NCBI GenBank assembly: GCA_900546775.1
Contig: UREM01000001.1
Span: forward strand, 43,412-107,411
Length of the DNA: 64,000 bases
Direction of reading: 5' to 3'
Origin: an uncultured Collinsella sp.
GTDB lineage: Bacteria > Actinomycetota > Coriobacteriia > Coriobacteriales > Coriobacteriaceae
How positions within the stretch are numbered: position 1 is the first letter of the stretch; each line of letters begins with the position of its first letter. Below the pieces are notes generated by a model. That model ran no database searches and was not told the DNA's origin. It saw only the letters and a program-made list of their open reading frames with translations. Both the position numbers and the translations under genes were made by a program. Below, one piece after another: positions 34,661 to 44,111 of the stretch.

Positions 34661-37600
34661 TATTCGGAGCGTAGGGCTTCCACAGGGTCTTTCTTGGATG
34701 CGCTGCGGGCCGGCAGCAGGCCGGCAACGACCGTCAGCAGCACCGAAACTGCAATAAGCACCAGCGCATCCTGCACGGGCAGGCTCATCAGATTGGGTAC
34801 CTGCTTGGCCGCAAGCGCCCAGGCATTAACCGGAAGGCTCACAGCCACCACGACGACAATGGCAAAGACGCCGGCAATGAGACCTTCGATAAAGGTCTCG
34901 GCATTAAATACGTTGGCCACGTTGCGCTTTGACGCGCCAATCGCGCGCAGGATGCCAATCTCCTTTTTGCGCTCCAGCACGCTGATGTAGGTGATGATGC
35001 CGATCATGATGGAGCTCACCACCAAACTGATACTCACGAATGCGATGAGCACCAAGCTGATGGTGTTCACGATGTCGGTCACCGAACCCATGATGATACC
35101 CATGTAGTCGGTGTACGAGATCGCCTGTTCATCATGGCCGGCGGCTTTGACCTGCTTGTTGTACGCATCGATGTGATCGAGCACGCGCTCCTTGGCCTCA
35201 AAGTCGCGCGGGAAAATCTTGACCGAGATGGGGTCCGCCTCGTCCGCATAGCCCAACGTGGCCAGATTGTTTTCGTAGGTGAGCTTTGACGCCTTGGCAT
35301 AGCTCATCATGAGCGAACTCAGGTCCTCAGCGTCCATGCTAAAGTGGATAGCGCGAGCAAAGGCGTTTGCATCCACACGCATGGCGCTCGCCAAGTTGGC
35401 AAAACTCGAAGACATCTGCGTCGCCATTTGGTCCATGAGCCCTGCCGCACCCGCCTTGAGCTGGGTTGATACCGTCGTCGCAATCTGCTCGCTGACCGCC
35501 TTCATCACCTGATCCATAGACTGCTGCAAATACGGAGCCAGCTGCTTTTGCACATAGTCGCCCATCACCTGCTGCAGACGCTCGGCCAGGGCATCGCCGC
35601 CGAGTGCCCTGAGCTGAGCCAGGTATTGCTGGGCCGCGGCATCATTCTCAAGATACGCCGAGAATGCGGCAGCAAGCTTTGACGCATCCTTAAGATCTTC
35701 GGGCGACAGCGCCTTAAACTGATCGGACTGCATAAAGCCCTCAAACAGCTGATTGGCAAGCGTTCCCACCTGCTGCATTTGCTCGGGCGTGAGCTCCAGA
35801 CCGTCAAAGATGCCCGAGAAATCCGGGGCCGGCGCCTTGGCCATGATGTCACCGAAGTCGATGTCTCGCCCAACACCCGAAAGGTCAATATCCAGCCCGG
35901 ACAAATCAAGGCTAGAAAGGTCCATGCCGCCGGCCGCACCCGAGAGCGCAGACGAATCGAGAGAGAACGCGCTCTTCAGTGCCGCCTCGTCTACGCTGAA
36001 CATACTGCCCAAATCCACGCCCTGCTTGGCTTCGCCCTGCAGCTCGTCGAAGGTTTTGCCCGTAAAGACATCCGTCTCGGGGTAGGCAAGCTGCTCCTGC
36101 ACAATCTGCGAATCGGCAGCACGCTGCATAAGCTGGCGAGTCAGCGCATGCGTATAGGCAATGCCCGGGGATAATGCGCTCGCGTTGGCCGTCTCGTTGG
36201 GTCGCACCACGCCCACAATGCGCACGTCAATACCGTCGGCAACCTTGGCCGCCATATAGTCGGCATCGCCAGCCATGTCAGTCCACATGCCGGTCTCTTC
36301 GTTTTTGCGATAGGCATCTGCCGGCGACAGCACCTTAAACGTCGTGGACAGTGCATCGTCGTAGGTAAAGTCGGCGCCGGTCTTGGGCGCCTCGACCTTG
36401 CCGTCGGCCGTCATGGCGCTGTTAACCAGGTCGTTGAGTTCATCGATATCCAGCGCACCGATGCTGTAGAGCGTGTAGTCGCCCACCGTTCCGCGGCTCG
36501 AAAGCACCATCACGGCCTCGTTGGCTGACGTAGGCCAATGGCCGGCAACAACATCGTACTGGCTGTCGAGCAGGCTCTGGTCGTCAATCATCTCGTTGAA
36601 GACCGACGTTCCCATGGATTCCATGCTCACCGTTGCCGCCGAGCTCGCACCTCCGCTCATGGCCTCAGTCATAGCGTTGGGCACCAGCCGGACAGGCTTC
36701 TCATCGCCCTTGCCGGCACGATAGACAACCGGCGATACACCGTAGCCGTACTGAATGGCGTTGACCTCTTTATCGATGCCGTCGCCACCGGCATCGAGCC
36801 ATGCCTTAAAGCTCGTCATGTCGTTGGACTTAACGCTTGCGAACATATCCTTTACGGCCGTGACCACAGGGATCTTATCGGTCCCCTGAGCCTTGCCGCC
36901 GGTAGCGTCATCGGACGAGCCCTCGCCCTTGGACGCCTCCTCATCCGTAGCTCCATGCCCGCCCATCATGGACGACAGGTCATAATCTTGTTTGGAAATG
37001 GTGAGCGGGTAGCTCGAGAGCGTATCCTCCTCGACCTTTTTGATGTAGCCGTTTACGCCGTTGGAGAGCGCCAGAATCGCCGCAATGCCGATAATGCCGA
37101 TCGAACCAGCAAAGGCCGTCATAGCCGTACGGCCCTTCTTGGTCAAAAGGTTTCGCGCCGAAAGCCCCAGCGCTGTCACAAAGCTCATCGAGGTTTTGCG
37201 CGTGGGCTTGGCCTCGCGACGCGCGGCCTCGGCAGCATCAAAGGGGTCGGAATCGTCGGTGATCTTGCCGTCCGCCAGGGTGACGATGCGCGTGGCGTAC
37301 CTGTATGCCAACTCGGGATTGTGCGTGACCATGATGACCAAACGATCGCGCGCAACATCCTTGAGCAAATCCATGACCTGTACGGATGTCGTTGAGTCCA
37401 AGGCGCCGGTCGGCTCGTCAGCCAGCACAATCTCGGGGTCATTGATCAGGGCGCGGGCAATGGCCACGCGCTGCATCTGCCCGCCCGAAAGCTGGCTCGG
37501 GCGCTTGTCAACGTGCTCGCCCAGACCGACTGCCTCGAGCGCCTTGCGCGCACGTTGGCGGCGCTCGGCATGCCCCACGCCCGTGAGCGTAAGCGCCAAT

Positions 37601-37914
37601 TCCACGTTTTCCAAAATGGTCTGATGCGGAATGAGGTTGTAGCTCTGAAACACAAAGCCAATGCGATTGTTTCTGTAGGCATCCCAATCGCGGTCGCTGA
37701 AGTCCTTGGTCGAGATGCCATCGATCAACAGGTCGCCGGAATCGAAATGGTCGAGTCCACCAATGACGTTGAGCATCGTAGTTTTACCCGAACCCGAGGG
37801 ACCCAGGATGGCTACAAACTCGTTATCGCGAAAAGACAGGCTTACGCTGTCGAGCGCTACCTGCGTAAACGACTGCGTAACGTACCTTTTGCAAATAACT
37901 CTGAGATCCAGCAT
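34660..37914 (-). CDS. MacB-like ABC exporter: fused ATPase and FtsX-type permease
   Basis: The 1084-residue fusion starts with an ABC ATPase: Walker [10 protein letters not shown] at 38-46, '[16 protein letters not shown]' and '[11 protein letters not shown]'. A membrane helix near residue 270, a long extracytoplasmic region of about 600 residues rich in Gln/Ala helices, and a C-terminal three-helix FtsX domain ('[32 protein letters not shown]') follow. This is the MacB/LolD-E mechanotransmission layout, used for exporting peptides or lipoproteins. The ATG at 37914 has AGAGAGG 9 bases upstream; TTG at 37923 abuts that site and is unlikely. No membrane-fusion partner is adjacent. Confidence 0.9.
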   Translation of the reverse strand: MLDLRVICKRYVTQSFTQVALDSVSLSFRDNEFVAILGPSGSGKTTMLNVIGGLDHFDSGDLLIDGISTKDFSDRDWDAYRNNRIGFVFQSYNLIPHQTILENVELALTLTGVGHAERRQRARKALEAVGLGEHVDKRPSQLSGGQMQRVAIARALINDPEIVLADEPTGALDSTTSVQVMDLLKDVARDRLVIMVTHNPELAYRYATRIVTLADGKITDDSDPFDAAEAARREAKPTRKTSMSFVTALGLSARNLLTKKGRTAMTAFAGSIGIIGIAAILALSNGVNGYIKKVEEDTLSSYPLTISKQDYDLSSMMGGHGATDEEASKGEGSSDDATGGKAQGTDKIPVVTAVKDMFASVKSNDMTSFKAWLDAGGDGIDKEVNAIQYGYGVSPVVYRAGKGDEKPVRLVPNAMTEAMSGGASSAATVSMESMGTSVFNEMIDDQSLLDSQYDVVAGHWPTSANEAVMVLSSRGTVGDYTLYSIGALDIDELNDLVNSAMTADGKVEAPKTGADFTYDDALSTTFKVLSPADAYRKNEETGMWTDMAGDADYMAAKVADGIDVRIVGVVRPNETANASALSPGIAYTHALTRQLMQRAADSQIVQEQLAYPETDVFTGKTFDELQGEAKQGVDLGSMFSVDEAALKSAFSLDSSALSGAAGGMDLSSLDLSGLDIDLSGVGRDIDFGDIMAKAPAPDFSGIFDGLELTPEQMQQVGTLANQLFEGFMQSDQFKALSPEDLKDASKLAAAFSAYLENDAAAQQYLAQLRALGGDALAERLQQVMGDYVQKQLAPYLQQSMDQVMKAVSEQIATTVSTQLKAGAAGLMDQMATQMSSSFANLASAMRVDANAFARAIHFSMDAEDLSSLMMSYAKASKLTYENNLATLGYADEADPISVKIFPRDFEAKERVLDHIDAYNKQVKAAGHDEQAISYTDYMGIIMGSVTDIVNTISLVLIAFVSISLVVSSIMIGIITYISVLERKKEIGILRAIGASKRNVANVFNAETFIEGLIAGVFAIVVVVAVSLPVNAWALAAKQVPNLMSLPVQDALVLIAVSVLLTVVAGLLPARSASKKDPVEALRSE

Positions 37915-38093
37915 GGACGGCAACCTCTCTCGCGCGGGCGCGCTCGCCCGCTCCCCCGCCGTTCACGTTCGGCGCGTTTGTCCTACTCTATCCTCATTTT
38001 TGGCCGATACCAGTGAGGAATGTAACGAACCGCGCCAAAAAACGAACGGGACAGCACGCCGCATGGCGCACCATCCCGCATATAACATCCCCG

Positions 38094-38124
38094 ATGCGAC
38101 AAAGAGGCTGTCACTTTGTCACAT
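38094..38124. repeat. 31-nt palindrome, degenerate copy 3
   Basis: It has the same length and layout as the copies at 32758 and 34630, but with several substitutions (ATGCGACAAAGAGGC in the left arm). It sits in the gap between the ABC exporter start and the CoA-disulfide reductase stop. The rest of the gap shows no gene. Confidence 0.75.
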
Positions 38125-38135
38125 TCCAATGCGCG

Positions 38136-39827
38136 CTACTTTTCGAACCCGCACGGCATAACGTTAGCGCTGCCGCGGCGAGCCTCAGTCACGGCTGCAA
38201 AGAAGCGATAGCCGCCCGAGAAGTTAAAGCACTCAAAGCCATGCTGCGCCAAAATGCGGCAAGCAATGTAGCTGCGAATGCCGCTCTGGCAAATCACGTA
38301 GACCGGCTTGGCCCGGTCGAGCTCGCCCAGGCGATTGCGCAGATCATCGACGGGAATGTTTACGAAACCATCGATATGCCCGCGCTCATACTCCCCTTCC
38401 GTACGAACATCGAGCAGCTGCACGCTGCCATCGCGTGGCAAGTTGGGCTCATCCTCCCAATGCCACTGCGCCAGTATGCCGCGATTGAGGTTCTCGATCA
38501 TAAAGCCCGCCATATTGACGGGATCCTTCGCCGATGAATACGGCGGCGCGTATGCTAGGTCCAAATCCTTAAGCCTATCGCCGCGCATGCCTGCCTGGAT
38601 GGCAGTCGCCAGAACGTCGATACGCTTGTCCACACCATCGATGCCCACGATTTGCGCACCCAGCAGGCGCAATCCCTGCTTCTCGAAGACAACCTTCATG
38701 GTCATGGGCGTTGCACCCGGATAATAACCCGCATGCGAACCGGGCGACAGGACCACGCTGTCGCAGTCAACTCCCGCCGCGTGTGCCGCCTTTTCGGATA
38801 GTCCCGTGCTTGCCGCCGTCAAGTCGAATACCTTGATAACCGATGAGCCCAACGATCCGAGGTAGCAGCTGTCCATGCCGGCTATGACATCGGCGACGAC
38901 ACGCCCCTGCTTGTTGGCGGGGCCGGCGAGCGAAATGACCGCGTCCTCGCCGGTCACCTGATGCGTGACCTGCACGGCATCGCCCACGGCATACACGTCG
39001 GCAGCAGAGGTCTCCATGCGGTCGTTGACCACAATAGCCCCCTTGATGCCCAGTTCGAGCCCCGCCTCTTGCGCCAGATGGCTCTCAGGTGCCACGCCAA
39101 TGGCAAGCAGCACCATATCGGCTCCGATAGGGTCATCGCCCGCAACATGGGTGACAACGCGGCCATCAACTTCCTCAAAACCTGTCACATCGGCCTTGAG
39201 GCGCAGATCGATACCGTGCTCACGCACCTCGGTATGCAAAAGGGTCGCCATGTCGTAATCCAGGTTGTTCATAAGCTGGACGGGACGCTGCAGAAGGGTC
39301 ACCTGGAGCCCCAGCTCGCACAGATTCTCCGCCATCTCGACGCCAATGAAGCCGCCGCCGATCACGACGGCACTGCTCGGTCGCCGCTCTCGAACATAGC
39401 TGTGAATACGCAGCGTGTCCTCAACGGTGCGTAGGCTAAAGATTTTATCCGAGTCGATGCCCGGCAACGCAGGGCGAATCGGCTTTGCACCCGGCGACAG
39501 GATGAGCTTGTCATACGTCTCGACAAATTCCTCGCCCGTCAGCATATTGCGAACCTCGACCGTATGCGAATCGGGATGGATGGCAAACACCTCGTGACTC
39601 GTCTTGACCGCAATGCGAAAGCGATCCCAAAAGCCCTTGGGAGACTGCAGCGTCAATGCGCTCTCTTCTTCTATCACGCCGCCAATGTAGTACGGAAGCC
39701 CACAGTTGGCATACGATACAAAACCCGTGCGCTCAAAGATGACAATTTGGGCCTGCTCGTCGAGTCTGCGCAAACGTGCCGCCGCCGATGCGCCGCCCGC
39801 GACGCCTCCAACGATAACCACCTTCAT
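38136..39827 (-). CDS. CoA-disulfide reductase fused to rhodanese domain
   Basis: The 563-residue flavoprotein has an N-terminal FAD motif 'VVIVGGVAGGASAAARLRR' and a redox Cys42 in 'YANCGLPYY'. The NAD motif is 'SSAVVIGGGFIGVEMAENL' and the second FAD-binding segment is 'DVYAVGDAV'. The C-terminal 90 residues are a rhodanese domain with active-site loop 'CQSGIRS'. This fusion is known from CoA-disulfide or polysulfide reductases (CoADR-RHD), which use NAD(P)H to handle sulfane sulfur or CoA persulfide. A rhodanese fragment is encoded 2 bases upstream. The thiol-redox cassette next door fits this role. Confidence 0.92.
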   Translation of the reverse strand: MKVVIVGGVAGGASAAARLRRLDEQAQIVIFERTGFVSYANCGLPYYIGGVIEEESALTLQSPKGFWDRFRIAVKTSHEVFAIHPDSHTVEVRNMLTGEEFVETYDKLILSPGAKPIRPALPGIDSDKIFSLRTVEDTLRIHSYVRERRPSSAVVIGGGFIGVEMAENLCELGLQVTLLQRPVQLMNNLDYDMATLLHTEVREHGIDLRLKADVTGFEEVDGRVVTHVAGDDPIGADMVLLAIGVAPESHLAQEAGLELGIKGAIVVNDRMETSAADVYAVGDAVQVTHQVTGEDAVISLAGPANKQGRVVADVIAGMDSCYLGSLGSSVIKVFDLTAASTGLSEKAAHAAGVDCDSVVLSPGSHAGYYPGATPMTMKVVFEKQGLRLLGAQIVGIDGVDKRIDVLATAIQAGMRGDRLKDLDLAYAPPYSSAKDPVNMAGFMIENLNRGILAQWHWEDEPNLPRDGSVQLLDVRTEGEYERGHIDGFVNIPVDDLRNRLGELDRAKPVYVICQSGIRSYIACRILAQHGFECFNFSGGYRFFAAVTEARRGSANVMPCGFEK

Positions 39828-39829
39828 AG

Positions 39830-39982
39830 CTAACGCACCACCTTTCCCGTGTAGCCGCTTATGCCGCCGATATTCTTGACACTGCCATACCCAGAACGCT
39901 TAAGAAAACTCACAGCTTGGTTGCTTCGCGCACCGCTCAGGCAATGCACGAAAAGCTGCGTGCCCTTTCGACGTATACCCAT
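39830..39982 (-). pseudogene. Truncated rhodanese domain
   Basis: A 50-residue open frame codes for 'QLFVHCLSGARSNQAVSFLK' followed by 'GYGSVKNIGGISGYTG'. This is the active-site Cys loop and C-terminal half of a rhodanese fold. The N-terminal half is missing and the upstream sequence is a terminator. It ends 2 bases before the CoA-disulfide reductase ATG. It is either a remnant or a short domain still translated and coupled to the next gene. Confidence 0.55.
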
Positions 39983-40000
39983 GATGCTACCCCGAAGCAG

Positions 40001-40029
40001 AAAAAAGAGTCGCTGTTTCCAGCGACTCC
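40001..40029 (-). terminator. Rho-independent terminator of the TlpA/NapH cassette
   Basis: On the minus strand GAGTCGCTG pairs with CAGCGACTC around a 4-base loop and runs into six T residues. It lies 25 bp after the TlpA-like stop codon. Confidence 0.88.
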
Positions 40030-40053
40030 CCTTCAGTTGTCTGTCCCACGGAC

Positions 40054-41016
40054 TTACTGTTCGCTCTTCGCGAGTGCCTGATCGATCAGTTTGTTGAGCG
40101 CCTCGCGCTGCTCAGCGGAGTTGATGCCGCCCATGATCGGCTCTCCCACAATGTTACCGTTCTGGTCGATCACGTAGGTGGTCGGGAACGAGTACAGGTT
40201 GGAGGTGAACTTTCCGGCCTCGCTGTCCGACTTAAACCAGATGTTCTTATACGTTACGCCCTTCTTGGAAAGCACGTCCTTGGCATCGGCCACCTCGTCT
40301 TTGTTGCCATCGAGCGTAAAGGAATTAACGCCCACGACCTGGCCGCCCTTCTCGGCAAGCTCCTTGTTGAGCTTCTCCAGATCGCCCAGCTCTCCCACGC
40401 ACGGCTTGCAGGTGGTAAACCAGAAGTTCATGACGGTGACCTTGTTCTTGGAGAACAGCTCGTCGCTGTTTACATCGTTGCCGTCCAAGTCCTTGCCCTT
40501 AAAGCTGGGGAACTTCGTCTCCCCGCTCTCGCCGTTGGTCATGCCCGCGGTCGAGGCATCAACACTCTCCCCCTCGCCGGGCGTGCTGCCACATCCGGGG
40601 AACTCCTTCTCCAGCGCCATGAGCTTGTCCTCGATCTCCTTGACCTGCTGCGCGCCGGCCTTAAGCGTCTTAAGCTCGTCAGCCGCAAACTGATCCTTGG
40701 CGCCCTCGATGGTATCGAGCAAGAAGTCACCGTAGTTCTTGCCGTCCTCAATCATGGGAGTGTCTTTGTTGGCCGCAAGGAACACCTTTTCCCATAGGGC
40801 GTTATCGCTCGCAAAGATCTCGTTTTCCTTTTGCAGCAGCTGCTGGTACAGCTCGGCCGCCTCCTCGGCGCTCGACGGCTTTTGTGCCACAAGCTCGGCA
40901 ATCTGCGCATCGCCGCTCGTAGCACCCTTCGCGTCGCCCTTGGGGGCAGAGCACGCCGCGAGAGTCAGCGCCAGCACGGGCAGCATCAACAGAGCCACAA
41001 TTTTTGACAGTTTCAT
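40054..41016 (-). CDS. TlpA-like thioredoxin-fold lipoprotein
   Basis: The 320-residue protein has a lipoprotein signal ending LAAC. A helical region (residues 40-150) precedes a TlpA/ResA-type thioredoxin domain with active site TCKPC ('MNFWFTTCKPCVGELGDLE') and cis-Pro region 'SFPTTYVIDQNGNIVGEPIMGG'. It is expected to act outside the membrane as a thiol-disulfide reductant. It is 35 bp downstream of the NapH-like ferredoxin gene, the likely electron source through the membrane. Its terminator is at 40001. Confidence 0.92.
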   Translation of the reverse strand: MKLSKIVALLMLPVLALTLAACSAPKGDAKGATSGDAQIAELVAQKPSSAEEAAELYQQLLQKENEIFASDNALWEKVFLAANKDTPMIEDGKNYGDFLLDTIEGAKDQFAADELKTLKAGAQQVKEIEDKLMALEKEFPGCGSTPGEGESVDASTAGMTNGESGETKFPSFKGKDLDGNDVNSDELFSKNKVTVMNFWFTTCKPCVGELGDLEKLNKELAEKGGQVVGVNSFTLDGNKDEVADAKDVLSKKGVTYKNIWFKSDSEAGKFTSNLYSFPTTYVIDQNGNIVGEPIMGGINSAEQREALNKLIDQALAKSEQ

Positions 41017-41051
41017 GGTTCCTCCGTTTATATCGAAACTTATATAGGTAC

Positions 41052-41963
41052 CTATTTGTTTTCGCAGGCTTGCGTGGACTGCGCGGGTTTGTCGCCCGTC
41101 ACACCCAGCCCATAGCGAAAGCTAATAGCATCGACGGGGCACGCGCCCACGCATTTGCCGCAACGAATGCACTCGGCATGGTTGGGCGTACGCGTAACGT
41201 CCACGTCCATTTGACACACCTTGGCGCACTTGCCGCACGAGACGCATTTGCACTGGTCAACCTGGATCCCCAGCAAAGACACCTTGTTCATGAGTGCATA
41301 AAACGCACCGAGGGGGCAAATCCATTTACAGAAGGGGCGGTAGAACAGCACGCTCAGCACCGCAACCACAATGAGGATTGCGAGCTTCCAGGTAAAGAGC
41401 TTTCCCAGCGCGGAACGGATTCCCGTATTCATGATGGACAGCGGAATCGCGCCCTCGAGCACGCCTTGCGGACAGATGTACTTGCAAAAGAACGGGTCGC
41501 CCATGCCCACATCGTTGACTACCAGAACGGGCAGCAGCACCACGGCAAACAGCAGCACGGCGTACTTGATGTACGTGAGCGGCTTGAGCTTTTTCGTCGA
41601 GAGCTTTTTGCCGGGAATCTTATGCAGAAGCTCTTGCAGCCATCCAAACGGGCATAAAAAGCCGCATACAAAACGCCCCAGCAGCACGCCGATCAGAATG
41701 AGTGTTCCGGTGACGTAATACGAAAAGCTGAACTTAGACGAGCCCACCACCGACTGAAACGACCCGATGGGGCACGCACCCGAGGCCGCCGGACACGAGT
41801 AGCAGTTGAGCCCCGGCACGCAGACGGCTTTGCCCGCCCCCTGGTAGATGCCTCCCTTGGCAAAGTTAGGCAGGTGAATATTGGTCGCAAGCGTCGCCGC
41901 CGCCTGAATCAATCCGCGAAATCTCGCCAAAAGATGCGATGCAGTGTTTTTTCTTTTATCCAA
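41052..41963 (-). CDS. NapH/CcdA-context polyferredoxin membrane protein
   Basis: The 303-residue protein has four or five membrane helices. Two Cys motifs sit in loops ('FVCGFLCPFGWLQ' and 'FCKWICPLGAF'), and two classical 4Fe-4S clusters lie near the C-terminus ('CVSCGKCAKVC' and 'CIRCGKCVGACP'). It resembles NapH/YccM-type electron carriers. I choose the TTG start at 41963, which overlaps the stop of the small CXXC gene by 8 bases and has GGAG 10 bases upstream. A longer frame to 42050 would overlap that gene almost entirely. It probably passes electrons to the TlpA-like lipoprotein. Confidence 0.85.
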   Translation of the reverse strand: MDKRKNTASHLLARFRGLIQAAATLATNIHLPNFAKGGIYQGAGKAVCVPGLNCYSCPAASGACPIGSFQSVVGSSKFSFSYYVTGTLILIGVLLGRFVCGFLCPFGWLQELLHKIPGKKLSTKKLKPLTYIKYAVLLFAVVLLPVLVVNDVGMGDPFFCKYICPQGVLEGAIPLSIMNTGIRSALGKLFTWKLAILIVVAVLSVLFYRPFCKWICPLGAFYALMNKVSLLGIQVDQCKCVSCGKCAKVCQMDVDVTRTPNHAECIRCGKCVGACPVDAISFRYGLGVTGDKPAQSTQACENK

Positions 41964-42102
41964 TTCCGATACACTCCAAGCAAAGCCTGATTGCCTTGGC
42001 CAGCACGGCATCTGCCTCGCCGCGCATAACGCCAAAGCACACCATGGCAATTCCGACGATCAACAAAGCGACCTGTACCACGGGTTTTACCGCTTTGAAC
42101 AA
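41956..42102 (-). CDS. Small CD1871A-type CXXC membrane protein
   Basis: The 48-residue protein starts at TTG 42102, with AAAGGAG 8 bases upstream. It has one membrane helix ('VQVALLIVGIAMVCFGVMRG') and ends 'AIRLCLECIGIG', the CXXC tail of the CD1871A small-protein family found with NapH-like ferredoxins and TlpA-type redoxins. It overlaps the ferredoxin start, suggesting translational coupling. It was too short for an ordinary ORF list but has a clear ribosome binding site and family-like C-terminus. Confidence 0.75.
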   Translation of the reverse strand: MFKAVKPVVQVALLIVGIAMVCFGVMRGEADAVLAKAIRLCLECIGIG

Positions 42103-42192
42103 CCTGACCACTCCTTTCGTTACGCGACCATTGGACCATATCGACTATAAAATCCGTGTTAAGCGCGATTTGGAATGTGCAAGGAGACTGTT

Positions 42193-42867
42193 ATGCGTAT
42201 TTTGATCGTCGAAGACGAGCGAGCACTGTGCGATGCAATCGCGCGCAGCTTGCGAAACCTGGCGTACAGCGTCGACTGCTGTCACGACGGACAGGAGGCG
42301 CTCGACCTACTGGACGTTGAGGCCTTCGACCTCGTGGTACTCGACCTCAACCTTCCCCGTATCGACGGCATGACCGTACTCAGGGAACTTAGAAAAACTG
42401 ACTGCGAAACTAAGGTACTGATTCTGTCCGCACGTGGCGAAGTATCCGATAAAGTCGCCGGACTTGATGCCGGCGCCAACGATTACCTCACCAAGCCGTT
42501 TCATCTGGACGAGCTTGCGGCAAGGATTCGCAGCCTTACCCTCAGACGCTTTACACAAAGCGACATAGTTTTAACCTGCGGAAAGCTCCGCTTTGACACC
42601 AAGGCGCGCATCGCTTCCGTGGACAGCGAGGCTCTATCTCTTACGCGCAAGGAAACGGGAATCTTGGAATACCTGATGTTTAATCAGGGGCGTCCGGTAA
42701 GTCAAGAGGAGCTTATCGAGCACGTTTGGGATAGCAGCGTGAACAGCTTTAGCAACGCAACCCGCGTACACATCTCGTCGCTGCGCAAAAAGCTGCGTGG
42801 CGCATTGGGACACGACCCCATCCGCAACCGAATCGGCGAAGGCTACGTTATGGAGGACTGCGAATGA
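42193..42867 (+). CDS. OmpR-family response regulator
   Basis: The 224-residue regulator has a receiver with Asp51 ('VVLDLNLPRIDG') and Lys in 'LTKPF', then a winged-helix DNA-binding domain ('LSLTRKETGILEYLMFNQG', 'HISSLRKKLRG'). ATG at 42193 has AAGGAG 6 bases upstream; the frame back to 42175 lacks it. It overlaps the kinase gene by 4 bases. It is divergent from the thiol-redox cassette across a 90-bp gap and may control it. Confidence 0.95.
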   Translation: MRILIVEDERALCDAIARSLRNLAYSVDCCHDGQEALDLLDVEAFDLVVLDLNLPRIDGMTVLRELRKTDCETKVLILSARGEVSDKVAGLDAGANDYLTKPFHLDELAARIRSLTLRRFTQSDIVLTCGKLRFDTKARIASVDSEALSLTRKETGILEYLMFNQGRPVSQEELIEHVWDSSVNSFSNATRVHISSLRKKLRGALGHDPIRNRIGEGYVMEDCE

Positions 42868-44036
42868 AGCGTTTGTCGCTGCAGTGGCGCATTACGCTGA
42901 TGACGGCCCTGCTGATATGTTTGACCTGCGTACTTATCAATTGCCTGGTTGGCTACTCCGGCATGCGCTACATGGACTCGATCGGTGCCGAAATGTCGGC
43001 GCATAGCGAGGTGAAGGCGGCCTCGCCCAGTTCATTTGACCCGACAAACAAAGAGCTCGACGACGCGCTGACCATCGTCGTGAACGACGCCCAAGAATCG
43101 TTTGGCGCGACGAGCTGGTATATAACTGCGGCGGTGACGCTGCTCGACGGCGTGCTGGCCTACTTTGTAAGCGGACATGCGCTGCGGCCGTTGCGCTTCT
43201 TTGCGACGCAAGTCGAGAGCGTGCGGCCCGACAACCTCGCCGACACAAAAATCAGCGAGGACGTGCCCTCTGAACTCAGGCGCTGCAGCGCGTCGTTTAA
43301 CGACATGATTGCCCGCCTTGACGAGGGATTTTCCGCACAAAGACAGTTTACGGGCAATGCGGCGCACGAGCTGCGCACGCCGCTTGCGCTCATGCAGGCC
43401 CAGGTTGAGCTGTTTTGCGCCGAGCACCCCGACGTCGACGCCGATACAGCGAGCCTGCTCGGGCTGCTGCAGGAGCAGACCGAGCGAATGACGCACATGA
43501 CAAAGACCCTGCTCGAGATGAGCGAGCTGCGCAGTGTCCCTTGCAACGATGCGATTGACCTTGCGCCGATGATCGAAGAAGTACTCACGGACCTGGCGCC
43601 CCTTGCCGAGCAAAAAGACATCACGCTTACAAGTGAGGGCGACGCGCAAACGATCGGCAGCGATACGCTAATCTATCGGCTGCTGTTCAACTTGGCCGAA
43701 AACGCCATACGTTACAGCGCGCCCAACTCGACCGTGCAAATCAACGCCTGCGCCGAAGGCGACCACGTGCTGCTACGCGTGCGCGACCAGGGGCCGGGCA
43801 TTCCCGAGCAATACCAGACGAGCATCTTTCAGCCCTTCTTTCGTGTCGACAAATCGCGCAGCAGGGCATACGGCGGCGTGGGGCTGGGGCTTGCGCTGGT
43901 CTGGGAGATCGCCGCGCTCCACGGCGGCTCCATCGAGGTCGAAAAGAGCTCGGAGCGCGGAACGACCATGCTCGTAACTCTTCCTGCACACAACATCGAA
44001 GATGTGACAAAGGGACAGTCCCTTTGTCACATCTGA
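42864..44036 (+). CDS. Sensor histidine kinase of the OmpR pair
   Basis: The 390-residue protein has helices at about 10-32 and 84-103, a HAMP-like region, HisKA with His168 ('GNAAHELRTPLALMQ') and HATPase_c ('RDQGPGIP', 'GGVGLGLALVWEIA'). The extracytoplasmic loop is only about 50 residues, so the signal may be membrane- or redox-related. The last dozen codons ('EDVTKGQSLCHI') are encoded by a copy of the 31-nt intergenic palindrome, so the natural C-terminus has been replaced or extended by the repeat. Confidence 0.93.
   Translation: MKRLSLQWRITLMTALLICLTCVLINCLVGYSGMRYMDSIGAEMSAHSEVKAASPSSFDPTNKELDDALTIVVNDAQESFGATSWYITAAVTLLDGVLAYFVSGHALRPLRFFATQVESVRPDNLADTKISEDVPSELRRCSASFNDMIARLDEGFSAQRQFTGNAAHELRTPLALMQAQVELFCAEHPDVDADTASLLGLLQEQTERMTHMTKTLLEMSELRSVPCNDAIDLAPMIEEVLTDLAPLAEQKDITLTSEGDAQTIGSDTLIYRLLFNLAENAIRYSAPNSTVQINACAEGDHVLLRVRDQGPGIPEQYQTSIFQPFFRVDKSRSRAYGGVGLGLALVWEIAALHGGSIEVEKSSERGTTMLVTLPAHNIEDVTKGQSLCHI
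44002..44032. repeat. 31-nt palindrome, copy 4, inside a coding sequence
   Basis: Same arms as the copies at 32758 and 34630 with central A instead of T; pairing extends two more bases each side. It overlaps codons for the kinase's C-terminal residues; the stop TGA follows at 44034. Confidence 0.92.
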
Positions 44037-44063
44037 AGATGCACGAAATTAGGCGAAGCGCCA

Positions 44064-44101
44064 GCAAAAAGCCCCCGCTTCCAAACGGAAACGGGGGCTA
44101 G
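44064..44101 (-). terminator. Rho-independent terminator of the GMP synthase gene
   Basis: AGCCCCCGTTTCC and GGAAGCGGGGGCT (minus strand) form a stem with one mismatch and are followed by TTTTT. It lies 11 bp after the stop codon. Confidence 0.85.
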
Positions 44102-44111
44102 GTGAGTTAGC

